A DNA stretch of 32,432 nucleotides from positions 1 through 32,432 of IMG/VR virus record IMGVR_UViG_3300045999_007603. The stretch is one strand, 5' to 3'. Positions 1 through 5,251 of the stretch are shown here, one piece after another. The notes beneath the pieces were generated by a model. That model was not told where the DNA came from. It searched no databases and was given only the letters and a program-made list of their open reading frames with translations. A program made the position numbers and the translations under genes. The first letter of the stretch is position 1. Every line of letters begins with the position of its first letter. The stretch is from a virus.

Positions 1-573
1 TGCCGGCACGCCAAGCTGCTGCAGAAACAAGCGCAGCGGCGCGAGAGACTGCGCGATTTTGAGCCCAAACGCCGCGAAACCGAATTGGCTCGCACGCGCT
101 CCGCAATTTTAGAAGCGCGCGGCCGCACCGACGAAGCGGCGCGGATTGCCGGCGTCTGCACGTCCGCGCTGCGGTACCGGATTCGCGAATGGAATCTGCG
201 CTACGTCGTCGACATGGCTCGCGCGGTGTATGACGATGCCGATCGCCTGTTGGATCTGATGAAAGAGTGCGATTACGACGCCGGCCGGCTGTGCCGGGAA
301 CTCGGGCGCGGGCGTAAATGGCTGAACGACAAGGTCGCTGAGCTTGGAGCGCCGCACATCCTGGCCGAGGCGCCGTGCCTTGAGTGCGGGCGCATGTGCT
401 CGCGGCCCAACGGGAAACGCGGCATGTGCTCGATCGATTGCCGCCGCGCGCGCGACAGGCGCTTGAAAACGGAGCGCTATTACGCCGACGCCCAGCATCG
501 GGCGAAGGTTTTGGCGCGCACGCGCCGACGCTATGAGGCGAGCACGCAGTGCGTTGCAACAAAAGCCGCTTAG
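1..573 (+). CDS. HTH and zinc-finger DNA-binding protein, 5'-partial
   Basis: The reading frame is open from base 1, so the gene begins before the window; a TTG at 85 is an internal possibility but I see no reason to prefer it. The protein has two helix-turn-helix-like segments (one near GRTDEAARIAGV..SALRYRI and one near YDAGRLCRELGRG) followed by a CxxC...C...C cluster (CLECGRMC and CSIDCRR) and a very basic tail. Such zinc-finger/HTH proteins are common in phage early regions and are usually unannotated regulators. A further CRH at the very start hints at another metal site upstream. It lies 16 nt upstream of ssb. A role in transcription control is inference; the combination of HTH and zinc finger makes it one candidate for a late antiterminator (see findings). 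Confidence 0.7.
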   Translation, partial: CRHAKLLQKQAQRRERLRDFEPKRRETELARTRSAILEARGRTDEAARIAGVCTSALRYRIREWNLRYVVDMARAVYDDADRLLDLMKECDYDAGRLCRELGRGRKWLNDKVAELGAPHILAEAPCLECGRMCSRPNGKRGMCSIDCRRARDRRLKTERYYADAQHRAKVLARTRRRYEASTQCVATKAA

Positions 574-589
574 CGCGGCAAGGAGAAAC

Positions 590-1033
590 ATGTATCAGAC
601 CATCACCATCATCGGGCGCGCCGGGCGAGACCCGGAGCTCAAATACACGGCCGGGGGCGATCCTGTGTGTTCTTTTTCGCTCGCCACGGATCGCTCGTGG
701 ACGGGCAAGGACGGCCAGAAGCAGACCGAGACGACGTGGTTTCGTGTGTCGGTGTTCGGCAAGCAGGCGGAGATCGTGAATCAGTATCTGCGCAAGGGCA
801 GGCTGGCGCTGGTCGAGGGCCGCCTTGTCGTCGACCCGCAGACCGGCGGCCCGCGTGTGTTCCAGGGAAAGGACGGCACGCACAAGGCGTCGCTCGAGAT
901 TGCCGCAAACACCGTGCGCTTCCTTTCGTCGCCGGCGGAGGAGCAGACGGCGCCGGCTGCAGCGCCGCAGCCGCCCGCGAAACCGGCGGCAAAGCGGCCG
1001 GCTGGGGGAAACGATGACGACGTCCCGTTCTGA
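590..1033 (+). CDS. ssb: Single-stranded DNA-binding protein
   Basis: 147-residue SSB with an OB fold: the N-terminus MYQTITIIGRAGRDPELKYT and the segments ETTWFRVSVFGKQAE and LRKGRLALVEGRL are hallmark SSB sequence. The Ala/Pro-rich linker is followed by the acidic tip DDDVPF that recruits replication and repair proteins. It coats single-stranded DNA during phage replication and recombination. The ATG is preceded by AAGGAG at good spacing. The last codons, including the acidic tip, overlap the start of the downstream nuclease by 20 nt, so the two are translationally linked. Confidence 0.95.
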   Translation: MYQTITIIGRAGRDPELKYTAGGDPVCSFSLATDRSWTGKDGQKQTETTWFRVSVFGKQAEIVNQYLRKGRLALVEGRLVVDPQTGGPRVFQGKDGTHKASLEIAANTVRFLSSPAEEQTAPAAAPQPPAKPAAKRPAGGNDDDVPF

Positions 1034-1391
1034 TCGCGCCGCTGCCGAGCGCGCCGTCACCGAGCGCAGCGTGCAAAGCGCGATCGTCGATCTGCTGCGG
1101 TGGCACGGGTGGATGGTGCGTGAGCTGAGCCAGCCGGCGGCCGTGCGCGGCGATCTCGTCGGCGTGCCAGACGTCGTCGCGTTCAAGGCGGGCGTGACCG
1201 TGCTCGTGGAATGTAAACGCTCGTACTGCAGCGTCGTGCGTCCGTCGCAGCGCGCGTTTGAGCGCGAGCTGTCGCCGCATCAGCGCTTCACGCTGCGGTA
1301 CATCCTCACCTCCGACATCGACATATTCCGCGGCTGGCTGATCGAGGTCGAGCGCAGCGCCGGCGTGGTCACCGTGGAGGAGCAGCGGTGA
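1014..1391 (+). CDS. VRR-NUC domain nuclease
   Basis: 125-residue stand-alone VRR-NUC protein of the PD-(D/E)xK nuclease superfamily. The catalytic signature is visible: GVPDVVAFKAG, then VLVECKR (E and K of the E-x-K pair), then RPSQRAFERELS carrying the conserved Gln. Members of this family are structure-specific nucleases, often acting on Holliday junctions or flaps. The start chosen is ATG 1014, with GGGGGAAA just upstream, inside the 3' end of ssb. Pairing with SSB points to recombination or replication intermediates as substrate. The 3' end overlaps the end of the leftward gene by 23 nt, a tail-to-tail arrangement. Confidence 0.88.
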   Translation: MTTSRSDRAAAERAVTERSVQSAIVDLLRWHGWMVRELSQPAAVRGDLVGVPDVVAFKAGVTVLVECKRSYCSVVRPSQRAFERELSPHQRFTLRYILTSDIDIFRGWLIEVERSAGVVTVEEQR

Positions 1392-2103
1392 CGGCGGCGG
1401 CGGTCTTGCGTTTCCTGCGCGGCGGGGGTGCGACCGGCGCCGACACTGCCATGCGCATGATGCGCCCGTCGTCGAGCCGCAGGCTGATCCACCCGTCGCG
1501 CGCGATCTCGACGACCGACGCGCGCTGCTCGTCGTCGTCTCCGATGGCGACAATCAGCCCCTCGCCGATGCGCGTCATCCACCGCTGCGGCGCCGGCCCT
1601 TGCGGGTTGTTTGGCCCGCCGGGCCCGCGCCTCGGCGTTTTCGGCTCGACCTGGCGTTGCGCCGTTGCCCGCGCTGCGCGATCCGCCTCGCGCTGTGCTG
1701 CGCGCTGCTGCCGTCCCGCTCGCCGCGCTGCGCGTGCGACCTCGAGCTCGGCCCGCGCCTGCGCCCGGATCGCACGCGCTTCACGCGCGACCAGCTCCTC
1801 GTCGCGGATGCGCTGGCGTTCTGCGGCGCGCTCAAGCACGGCGATCCGGGCTTCCAGCGCCTCGGTGAGCGCGCGAGCCTTTTCCTCGGCGCGCCGCACG
1901 TTGGACACCGGATACGCCAGCGCCACGACGCACTCGCGCACGGTTGCCGCGTCGTCCTCGGCCTGGCGCATCATGATGCGCGCTGCCTCGATGGTTTTCA
2001 CAACGTCACGCACGCGCGCCGGCTTCACGCGCTGCAGCCCGGAAAATGCGTCGTTTAGCCGCGCCTGCCAGCGCGACGCTTCGTCTGCGGTCATGTTGGT
2101 CAT
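1369..2103 (-). CDS. Coiled-coil protein of unknown function
   Basis: 244 residues. Residues about 50-150 are Ala/Arg/Glu-rich and strongly predicted to be a long helical coiled coil (runs such as EEKARALTEALEARIAVLERAAERQ broken only by Arg-rich stretches). After a Pro/Gly-rich hinge a compact C-terminal part (RWMTRIGEGLIVAIGDDDEQRASVVEI) looks like a small beta domain, then a basic tail. I do not recognise a family. The start is odd: there is no Shine-Dalgarno sequence, and the ATG sits 4 nt after the U-tract of an intrinsic terminator, so expression requires read-through or an unseen promoter. A second ATG three codons later is possible. The 3' end overlaps the VRR-NUC gene. Confidence 0.7.
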   Translation of the reverse strand: MTNMTADEASRWQARLNDAFSGLQRVKPARVRDVVKTIEAARIMMRQAEDDAATVRECVVALAYPVSNVRRAEEKARALTEALEARIAVLERAAERQRIRDEELVAREARAIRAQARAELEVARAARRAGRQQRAAQREADRAARATAQRQVEPKTPRRGPGGPNNPQGPAPQRWMTRIGEGLIVAIGDDDEQRASVVEIARDGWISLRLDDGRIMRMAVSAPVAPPPRRKRKTAAAVTAAPPR

Positions 2104-2106
2104 GGC

Positions 2107-2142
2107 AAAAAAAGACGCCGGATGCGCTGGGCACCCGGCGTC
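2107..2142 (-). terminator. Intrinsic terminator between the two leftward accessory genes
   Basis: Read on the minus strand: GACGCCGG (2142-2135), a loop with an additional TGC/GCA pairing, CCGGCGTC (2121-2114), then seven Ts (2113-2107). The T tract ends 4 nt before the ATG at 2103. It therefore terminates transcripts of the 2635-2156 gene, but also shields the next gene. Confidence 0.85.
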
Positions 2143-2155
2143 GATGACGTGTGGA

Positions 2156-2635
2156 TCAGGCCGCCAGCAAAACGGCGATGTCGTCGGCGAACTCCCACGC
2201 GCTGACGCGCTCGCCGGCGCTGTCGATCAGGCGGATGCCGTTGTCGCCGTCGGCCCAATCGCAGACGTCGCTGGCGCACGCGCTGCTGTCGGCGCCGGCC
2301 AACTCGATGATTTTGCGCGCCGTGTCGCGCCATCCCTCGATCTGCACCACGCCCTCGGGGTCGCTGTCCTGCCCCTGCGAGCGGCGGACGGCGCGGCGGG
2401 CGATCTCGATCGCGTACGCGCCGGCGACCAGGCTGTAGCGCTCATCCTCGTCGTCGTTTTCTGCCTGGTCGCGGTCGTCCATCGCCGCCTCGAGCGCGCG
2501 TTCCAGCTCTCCGTCGGCCATGCGCTCTGCCTGCTCGAGCAACGCCTCGTCGTAGGCGATGTAGCCGTCGCGGTTGGCCAGCTGGCGCAGGGTGGTGGTC
2601 GCGTCGCCGAAGTTGCTGATGTGAGTCGTGGTCAT
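2156..2635 (-). CDS. Small acidic phage protein, unknown function
   Basis: 159 residues, acidic (DDRDQAENDDEDE near residue 75). The start is ATG 2635, with AGGAG 10 nt upstream; the longer frame to 2725 would begin inside the promoter. The N-terminus (MTTTHISNFGDATTTLRQLANRDGY) and the Ile/Ala-rich end without any membrane segment suggest a soluble protein. No family is recognised. It is the first gene after a near-consensus leftward promoter and is followed by an intrinsic terminator, so it is likely made strongly and on its own, as expected for an early or accessory protein. Confidence 0.7.
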   Translation of the reverse strand: MTTTHISNFGDATTTLRQLANRDGYIAYDEALLEQAERMADGELERALEAAMDDRDQAENDDEDERYSLVAGAYAIEIARRAVRRSQGQDSDPEGVVQIEGWRDTARKIIELAGADSSACASDVCDWADGDNGIRLIDSAGERVSAWEFADDIAVLLAA

Positions 2636-2708
2636 GGTTATGGTCTCCTGTCTGATGATCTCCGCCCGGCCGCTTGGCTGACCGTTCGGAGCGCTGATTA
2701 CGCTATTG

Positions 2709-2736
2709 ATTGTAGCTACGGTCAATCCGTTGTCAA
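2709..2736 (-). promoter_or_regulatory. Near-consensus sigma70 promoter, leftward
   Basis: On the minus strand TTGACA (2736-2731) is followed by a 16-nt spacer and TACAAT (2714-2709). Transcription would begin near 2702, giving a leader of about 65 nt to the ATG at 2635. The spacer repeats part of the -35 (ATTGAC again 11 nt on), which could be an operator. This is the best-looking promoter in the window. Confidence 0.8.
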
Positions 2737-2796
2737 TACCGATTTTCCAAAAATGGCAAACTCTACGAATGTTCGGAGCCTTGCCGGGGGCAGATC

Positions 2797-3744
2797 GTGA
2801 CGCGCTACGCCCGCTCGCCCGTGGTGGTGGTGCCCGTCGGCGATCTGCACGTCGGCAGCAGCGTCGCGCTGTGCCCGGCGCATGGCGTCGTCCTCGAGGA
2901 CGGCGGGCGATACATGCCCAACGAAGCGCAGCGCTGGCTGTGGGAGCGGTGGCTCGACCTGGTGGCCCGCGTCCGCGAGCTTCGGCGGCGCCGGTATCAC
3001 GTGGTGCTGGTGTCGCTGGGTGAATTCATCGACGGGCGGCATCACGAATCGACCCAATTGCTCTCGCAGGCGCCCGAGATACAGGCATCCGCCGCGCTCG
3101 ACGTTCTGCAGCCGATGGTGGCGCTCGCGCATGAGATTTACGTCGTGCGCGGGACGGAGGCGCACAGTGGGAAAGGCGCGGCGTCGGACTATTCCATCGG
3201 CCGCGAAATCGGCGCACGCCGCGATCCGTCTACCGGCATGGCGGCCTGGTATCACCTCCTCCTTGACGTGGCCGGCGTCCATTTCGATATCGCTCACCAC
3301 GTCGGCGGCGGCGGCGACGATCCCAGGCTGTACGGCGGCGCGATCCGCCGCGAAACCGCCGCCATGCTCATGGAGCGCCCGGACACGCACATCGTGCTGC
3401 GTGGGCACGTGCACCGTTTCGCCGACACCGGCGATGCGTTTCCCACCGCGTGGGGAGCGGTTGTGCCAGCGTGGCAACTCAAAACCGCGTTCACCCACCG
3501 CGTCACGCGGCGGGAATATTTCAGCGTCGGCACATGGCTGATCGAGCTGCATAGGGAGGGACAGTGGGAAAAGACAAGGCTGATGTGGAGCGTGCCCGAG
3601 GCTCCGCGCATCGTGTCGAGCGCTTCGACGTTGCGCGGCTCCTCGCAATCGCTGACGAGTACGCCAACGACCGGCCGCGAGAAAACGAATTCGCCACGAC
3701 GTGGTTCGCCAAAGCGAAAGGCTGGACCTACGAAAGGGCAATGA
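2797..3744 (+). CDS. Calcineurin-like metallophosphoesterase
   Basis: 315 residues. The metallophosphoesterase motifs appear in order: GDLHVG (D16, H18), GEFIDGRHH, VRGTEAH, IAHHVGG and RGHVHRF. Two positions deviate from the textbook family: the second motif has Glu where GD is usual, and the GNHD motif reads GTEAH. The DxH, HH and GHVH metal ligands are kept, so a hydrolase acting on phosphoesters (nucleic acid or nucleotide) is plausible. The GTG start follows a purine-rich GGGGGCAG. The final 60 residues lie in the overlap with the next gene and are low-complexity Ser/Thr/Arg, looking like read-through of the other gene's frame rather than a folded domain. First gene of a short rightward run. 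Confidence 0.85.
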   Translation: MTRYARSPVVVVPVGDLHVGSSVALCPAHGVVLEDGGRYMPNEAQRWLWERWLDLVARVRELRRRRYHVVLVSLGEFIDGRHHESTQLLSQAPEIQASAALDVLQPMVALAHEIYVVRGTEAHSGKGAASDYSIGREIGARRDPSTGMAAWYHLLLDVAGVHFDIAHHVGGGGDDPRLYGGAIRRETAAMLMERPDTHIVLRGHVHRFADTGDAFPTAWGAVVPAWQLKTAFTHRVTRREYFSVGTWLIELHREGQWEKTRLMWSVPEAPRIVSSASTLRGSSQSLTSTPTTGREKTNSPRRGSPKRKAGPTKGQ

Positions 3745-3833
3745 AAACGCTGCGCCGCATGGAATCCGACGGCGTCGTGACGTCGCGTCGCGCCGGGCAC
3801 ATCACGCTGTGGCGCATGTCAGAGGGCGAGTGA
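3564..3833 (+). CDS. Small winged-helix-like protein
   Basis: 89 residues. The second half (FAKAKGWTYERAMKTLRRMESDGVVTSRRAGHITLWR) has the length and hydrophobic pattern of a winged helix: a recognition helix followed by a two-strand wing, similar to small MarR/GntR-type or replication-associated wHTH proteins. The start is GTG 3564, five nt after AGGGAGGG, which fixes it inside the metallophosphoesterase gene. It overlaps that gene by 181 nt in another frame. Its stop overlaps the GTG of the next gene (GTGA). DNA binding is inferred from pattern only. Confidence 0.75.
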   Translation: MGKDKADVERARGSAHRVERFDVARLLAIADEYANDRPRENEFATTWFAKAKGWTYERAMKTLRRMESDGVVTSRRAGHITLWRMSEGE

Positions 3834-4210
3834 CGCACGCCATCATCCTGACGCTCACGCTGTCGATCAGCGCTTACACGCCGCAGGCCAACCGCATATC
3901 GGGCGGCGCCGTCATGGCCAACGGGCGTGCGCCGCACGTCGGCGCGTTCGCGTGCCCGGCGCGCATTCCGCTTGGATCGCGCGTGACCATCATCGGCGCA
4001 GCCCGTGAGCGTGCGCAGCGCCTCGGCCTGCCCGTCGACGGCGTGTGCGCGGATCGATTCCACACGCGATACAGCGCCGGCCACCTCGATATATGCATCC
4101 CGCGCGGATTCGAGTCGATGACCGACGCCCAGCGCCTGCAGCGCGCCTTTGCGTGGGGACGCATGCGCGGCGATGTTGTATTCACGCTCCCGGAGGACAT
4201 CCATGACTGA
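3830..4210 (+). CDS. 3D-domain (double-psi beta-barrel) protein, probably exported
   Basis: 126 residues from a GTG that overlaps the previous stop. The sequence AYTPQANRISGG...MANGRAPHVGAFACPARIPLGSRVTI...GVCADRF...HLDICIP follows the 3D (Asp-Asp-Asp) fold seen in MltA C-termini and in cell-wall-active phage and spore proteins, which share the IPLGSRV strand and an Asp at the pseudo-active site. The hydrophobic beginning (HAIILTLTLSISAY) may be a weak signal or simply the first strand. A role in peptidoglycan binding or cleavage fits its position upstream of the lysis genes but is inference. Confidence 0.75.
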   Translation: MTHAIILTLTLSISAYTPQANRISGGAVMANGRAPHVGAFACPARIPLGSRVTIIGAARERAQRLGLPVDGVCADRFHTRYSAGHLDICIPRGFESMTDAQRLQRAFAWGRMRGDVVFTLPEDIHD

Positions 4211-4400
4211 ACGACTGCCGCACGAGGACAGGATCATCGAGGCGCTGCGCGCGCAGTGGAGTCGCGTGCAGGCAACCGCAGCTTACCGATCCGGAGCGCT
4301 GGTCGAGGCGCGGATCATCCTGACGCTGAACGGAATCAAAATCGAGGTGAGCGCGCGCGCAACCCGCAGCGTTGACGCCGTTGAGCCCGGTGCGCGATAG
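4203..4400 (+). CDS. Small protein of unknown function
   Basis: 65 residues, ATG 4203 with GGAGGACATCC immediately upstream; it overlaps the end of the 3D-domain gene by 8 nt. The sequence has a short amphipathic helix (DRIIEALRAQWSRVQATAA) followed by two beta-like strands (LVEARIILTLNGIKIEVSARA). No family is recognised. It closes the gene run that begins at 2797; a promoter lies across its stop codon. Confidence 0.65.
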   Translation: MTERLPHEDRIIEALRAQWSRVQATAAYRSGALVEARIILTLNGIKIEVSARATRSVDAVEPGAR

Positions 4401-4407
4401 GTATACT
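4381..4407 (+). promoter_or_regulatory. Candidate promoter of the lysis cassette and leader RNA
   Basis: TATACT (4402-4407) is a good -10. The best -35 is TTGAGC (4381-4386) with a short 15-nt spacer; TTGACG at 4372 is too far from TATACT. The segment GCGATA..CTTTGC..AGC around it resembles the sequence around the -10 of the tail cassette promoter at 15645-15660, which supports a shared function. Predicted start is near 4414. Confidence 0.5.
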
Positions 4408-4413
4408 TTGCGC

Positions 4414-4594
4414 AGCGGGCGCGCCCAAACGCCGACGTCATGCGTCGGAATGCTGTAGGGGCGCCGGCTTATATCCGCCCGGACTCGGGGTACGCATCCT
4501 GTCGAGGGCAGCTCGGCGTCGGAAACGGCGCCGAGACAACTACATACCAACCGCTTGTGCGGCACTCAATTGTGAGTGCCGCTTTTTTGTTTTC
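4414..4594 (+). ncRNA. Candidate structured RNA or long structured leader
   Basis: About 180 nt without a convincing ORF between a promoter and an intrinsic terminator. Elements seen: a GGGCGCGCCC palindrome (4417-4426); hairpin CCGACG/CGTCGG (4432-4437 with 4443-4448, loop TCATG); possible GGGCG/CGCCC stem (4459-4463 with 4476-4480); a perfect 10-bp hairpin at 4512-4535 (one G-T pair) closed by a GAAA tetraloop; then the terminator hairpin at 4559-4582. ATGCGT (4440-4445) could also pair with ACGCAT (4492-4497), an alternative fold. It could be a stand-alone phage sRNA, or a regulated leader of the lysis genes. I do not recognise a known RNA family. Confidence 0.45.
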
Positions 4595-4596
4595 CC
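4544..4596 (+). terminator. Repeated terminator element, copy A (upstream of lysis genes)
   Basis: Conserved flank ATACCAACCGCTTG, then stem GCGGCACTCA (4559-4568), loop ATTG, TGAGTGCCGC (4573-4582), T6, then GTTTTCCC. The same element occurs at 8727-8779 and 15664-15714. The flank CCGC (4551-4554) can pair with GCGG (4559-4562), the first bases of the terminator stem, though this 4-bp alternative is weak. A good ribosome site (GTGGAGGTGAC) for the next gene follows at once. Confidence 0.85.
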
Positions 4597-4607
4597 GTGG
4601 AGGTGAC

Positions 4608-4913
4608 ATGGATCTGATCTCGATACTCACATGGCTCGCAGGGGCCGGCGTCGCTGCGGTGAGCAGCTTTGTGCTTGACCGGCTGCAGGGTTTCGCGCAG
4701 CTGTCGGCATCCGGCAAGCAGCTGGTCGCCGTCGCCGTCGCCGTCATTCTCGGCGCGCTGTCGATGGCCGCGCGCGACTGGCTGAGCGCGAATCCGACGG
4801 CTGCGCAGGGCATCGAGCCGTACGCCCAGCTCATCGTCACCGGCGTGATGCTCATCGTGCAGCAGGTCACGCACGGCGCACGGCGCGCCGCAGCGGAGGC
4901 GGGCAATGGCTGA
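4608..4913 (+). CDS. Holin-like membrane protein
   Basis: 101 residues with GGAGGTGAC before ATG 4608. Three hydrophobic segments are visible: residues about 3-23 (LISILTWLAGAGVAAVSSFV), about 37-54 (GKQLVAVAVAVILGALSMAA) and about 72-88 (YAQLIVTGVMLIVQQ), and the C-terminus is basic (HGARRAAAEAG). Size, membrane segments, charged tail and position before the lysin fit a holin that permeabilises the inner membrane at lysis. Family assignment is not certain. Confidence 0.7.
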   Translation: MDLISILTWLAGAGVAAVSSFVLDRLQGFAQLSASGKQLVAVAVAVILGALSMAARDWLSANPTAAQGIEPYAQLIVTGVMLIVQQVTHGARRAAAEAGNG

Positions 4914-4995
4914 CCTGTTCTGGATTCCGCTGCTGCTGATCGCCATCTACGCCATCGTCATCTGCATCGAACCGGGAGGGCCTCGCCATGGCTGA
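4906..4995 (+). CDS. 29-residue single-pass membrane peptide
   Basis: ATG 4906, eight nt after GGAGG; reads MADLFWIPLLLIAIYAIVIC followed by IEPGGPRHG and TGA. One hydrophobic helix (residues about 5-21) makes up most of it. It overlaps the end of the upstream holin-like gene by 8 nt and the start of the BhlA-like gene by 8 nt, so the three are tightly coupled. It begins with the same MAD as the downstream gene. The ribosome site, position and composition favour a real gene; a holin accessory, pinholin or holin inhibitor would fit. Confidence 0.6.
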   Translation: MADLFWIPLLLIAIYAIVICIEPGGPRHG

Positions 4996-5251
4996 CGTGT
5001 CGCTGCTGCAGCTGCTGACCAGTGGCGGCGTGCCGGCGATGTTCGCGGCGCTCCTGATCTGGACGCTGAAAACCTCCGCCGACCGCGAAGAGCGCAATTT
5101 GAAAGTGTCAGCCGATCGCGAGGAGCGCCTCATGCGTCGGGAGGAAATGGTCCTGGCCAAGCTCGACGAGATGTCCAAAACCATTCTTCGCATCAGCACG
5201 CAGCTGGACAGCCTCGCGCGCGAAATCGACCGCATGCGCGGGGAGGATTAA
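4988..5251 (+). CDS. BhlA/UviB-type holin-like protein
   Basis: 87 residues. An N-terminal membrane segment (LLTSGGVPAMFAALLIWTL, residues about 9-27) is followed by KTSADREERNLKVSADREER and an amphipathic charged helix (LAKLDEMSKTILRISTQLDSL). The order, one TM then TLKTS.REE then a coiled coil, is the signature layout of the BhlA bacteriocin/holin family. The ATG follows GGGAGGG; the stop codon TAA overlaps the ATG of the lysin gene by one base. Confidence 0.8.
   Translation: MADVSLLQLLTSGGVPAMFAALLIWTLKTSADREERNLKVSADREERLMRREEMVLAKLDEMSKTILRISTQLDSLAREIDRMRGED

Noticed and set aside
1388-2800. 470-codon open frame on the plus strand
   Set aside because: Covers two leftward genes that have a consensus promoter, a ribosome site and a terminator; its own sequence is low-complexity Ser/Arg/Ala.
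4414-4540. Hammerhead or twister ribozyme suggested by the GAAA segment
   Set aside because: The required core sequences (such as CUGAUGA) are not found beside it; the GAAA is a plain tetraloop.
4544-4596. The repeated element as a small mobile or attachment sequence
   Set aside because: It is always an intact terminator at a cassette start, without target duplications; regulation explains it better.
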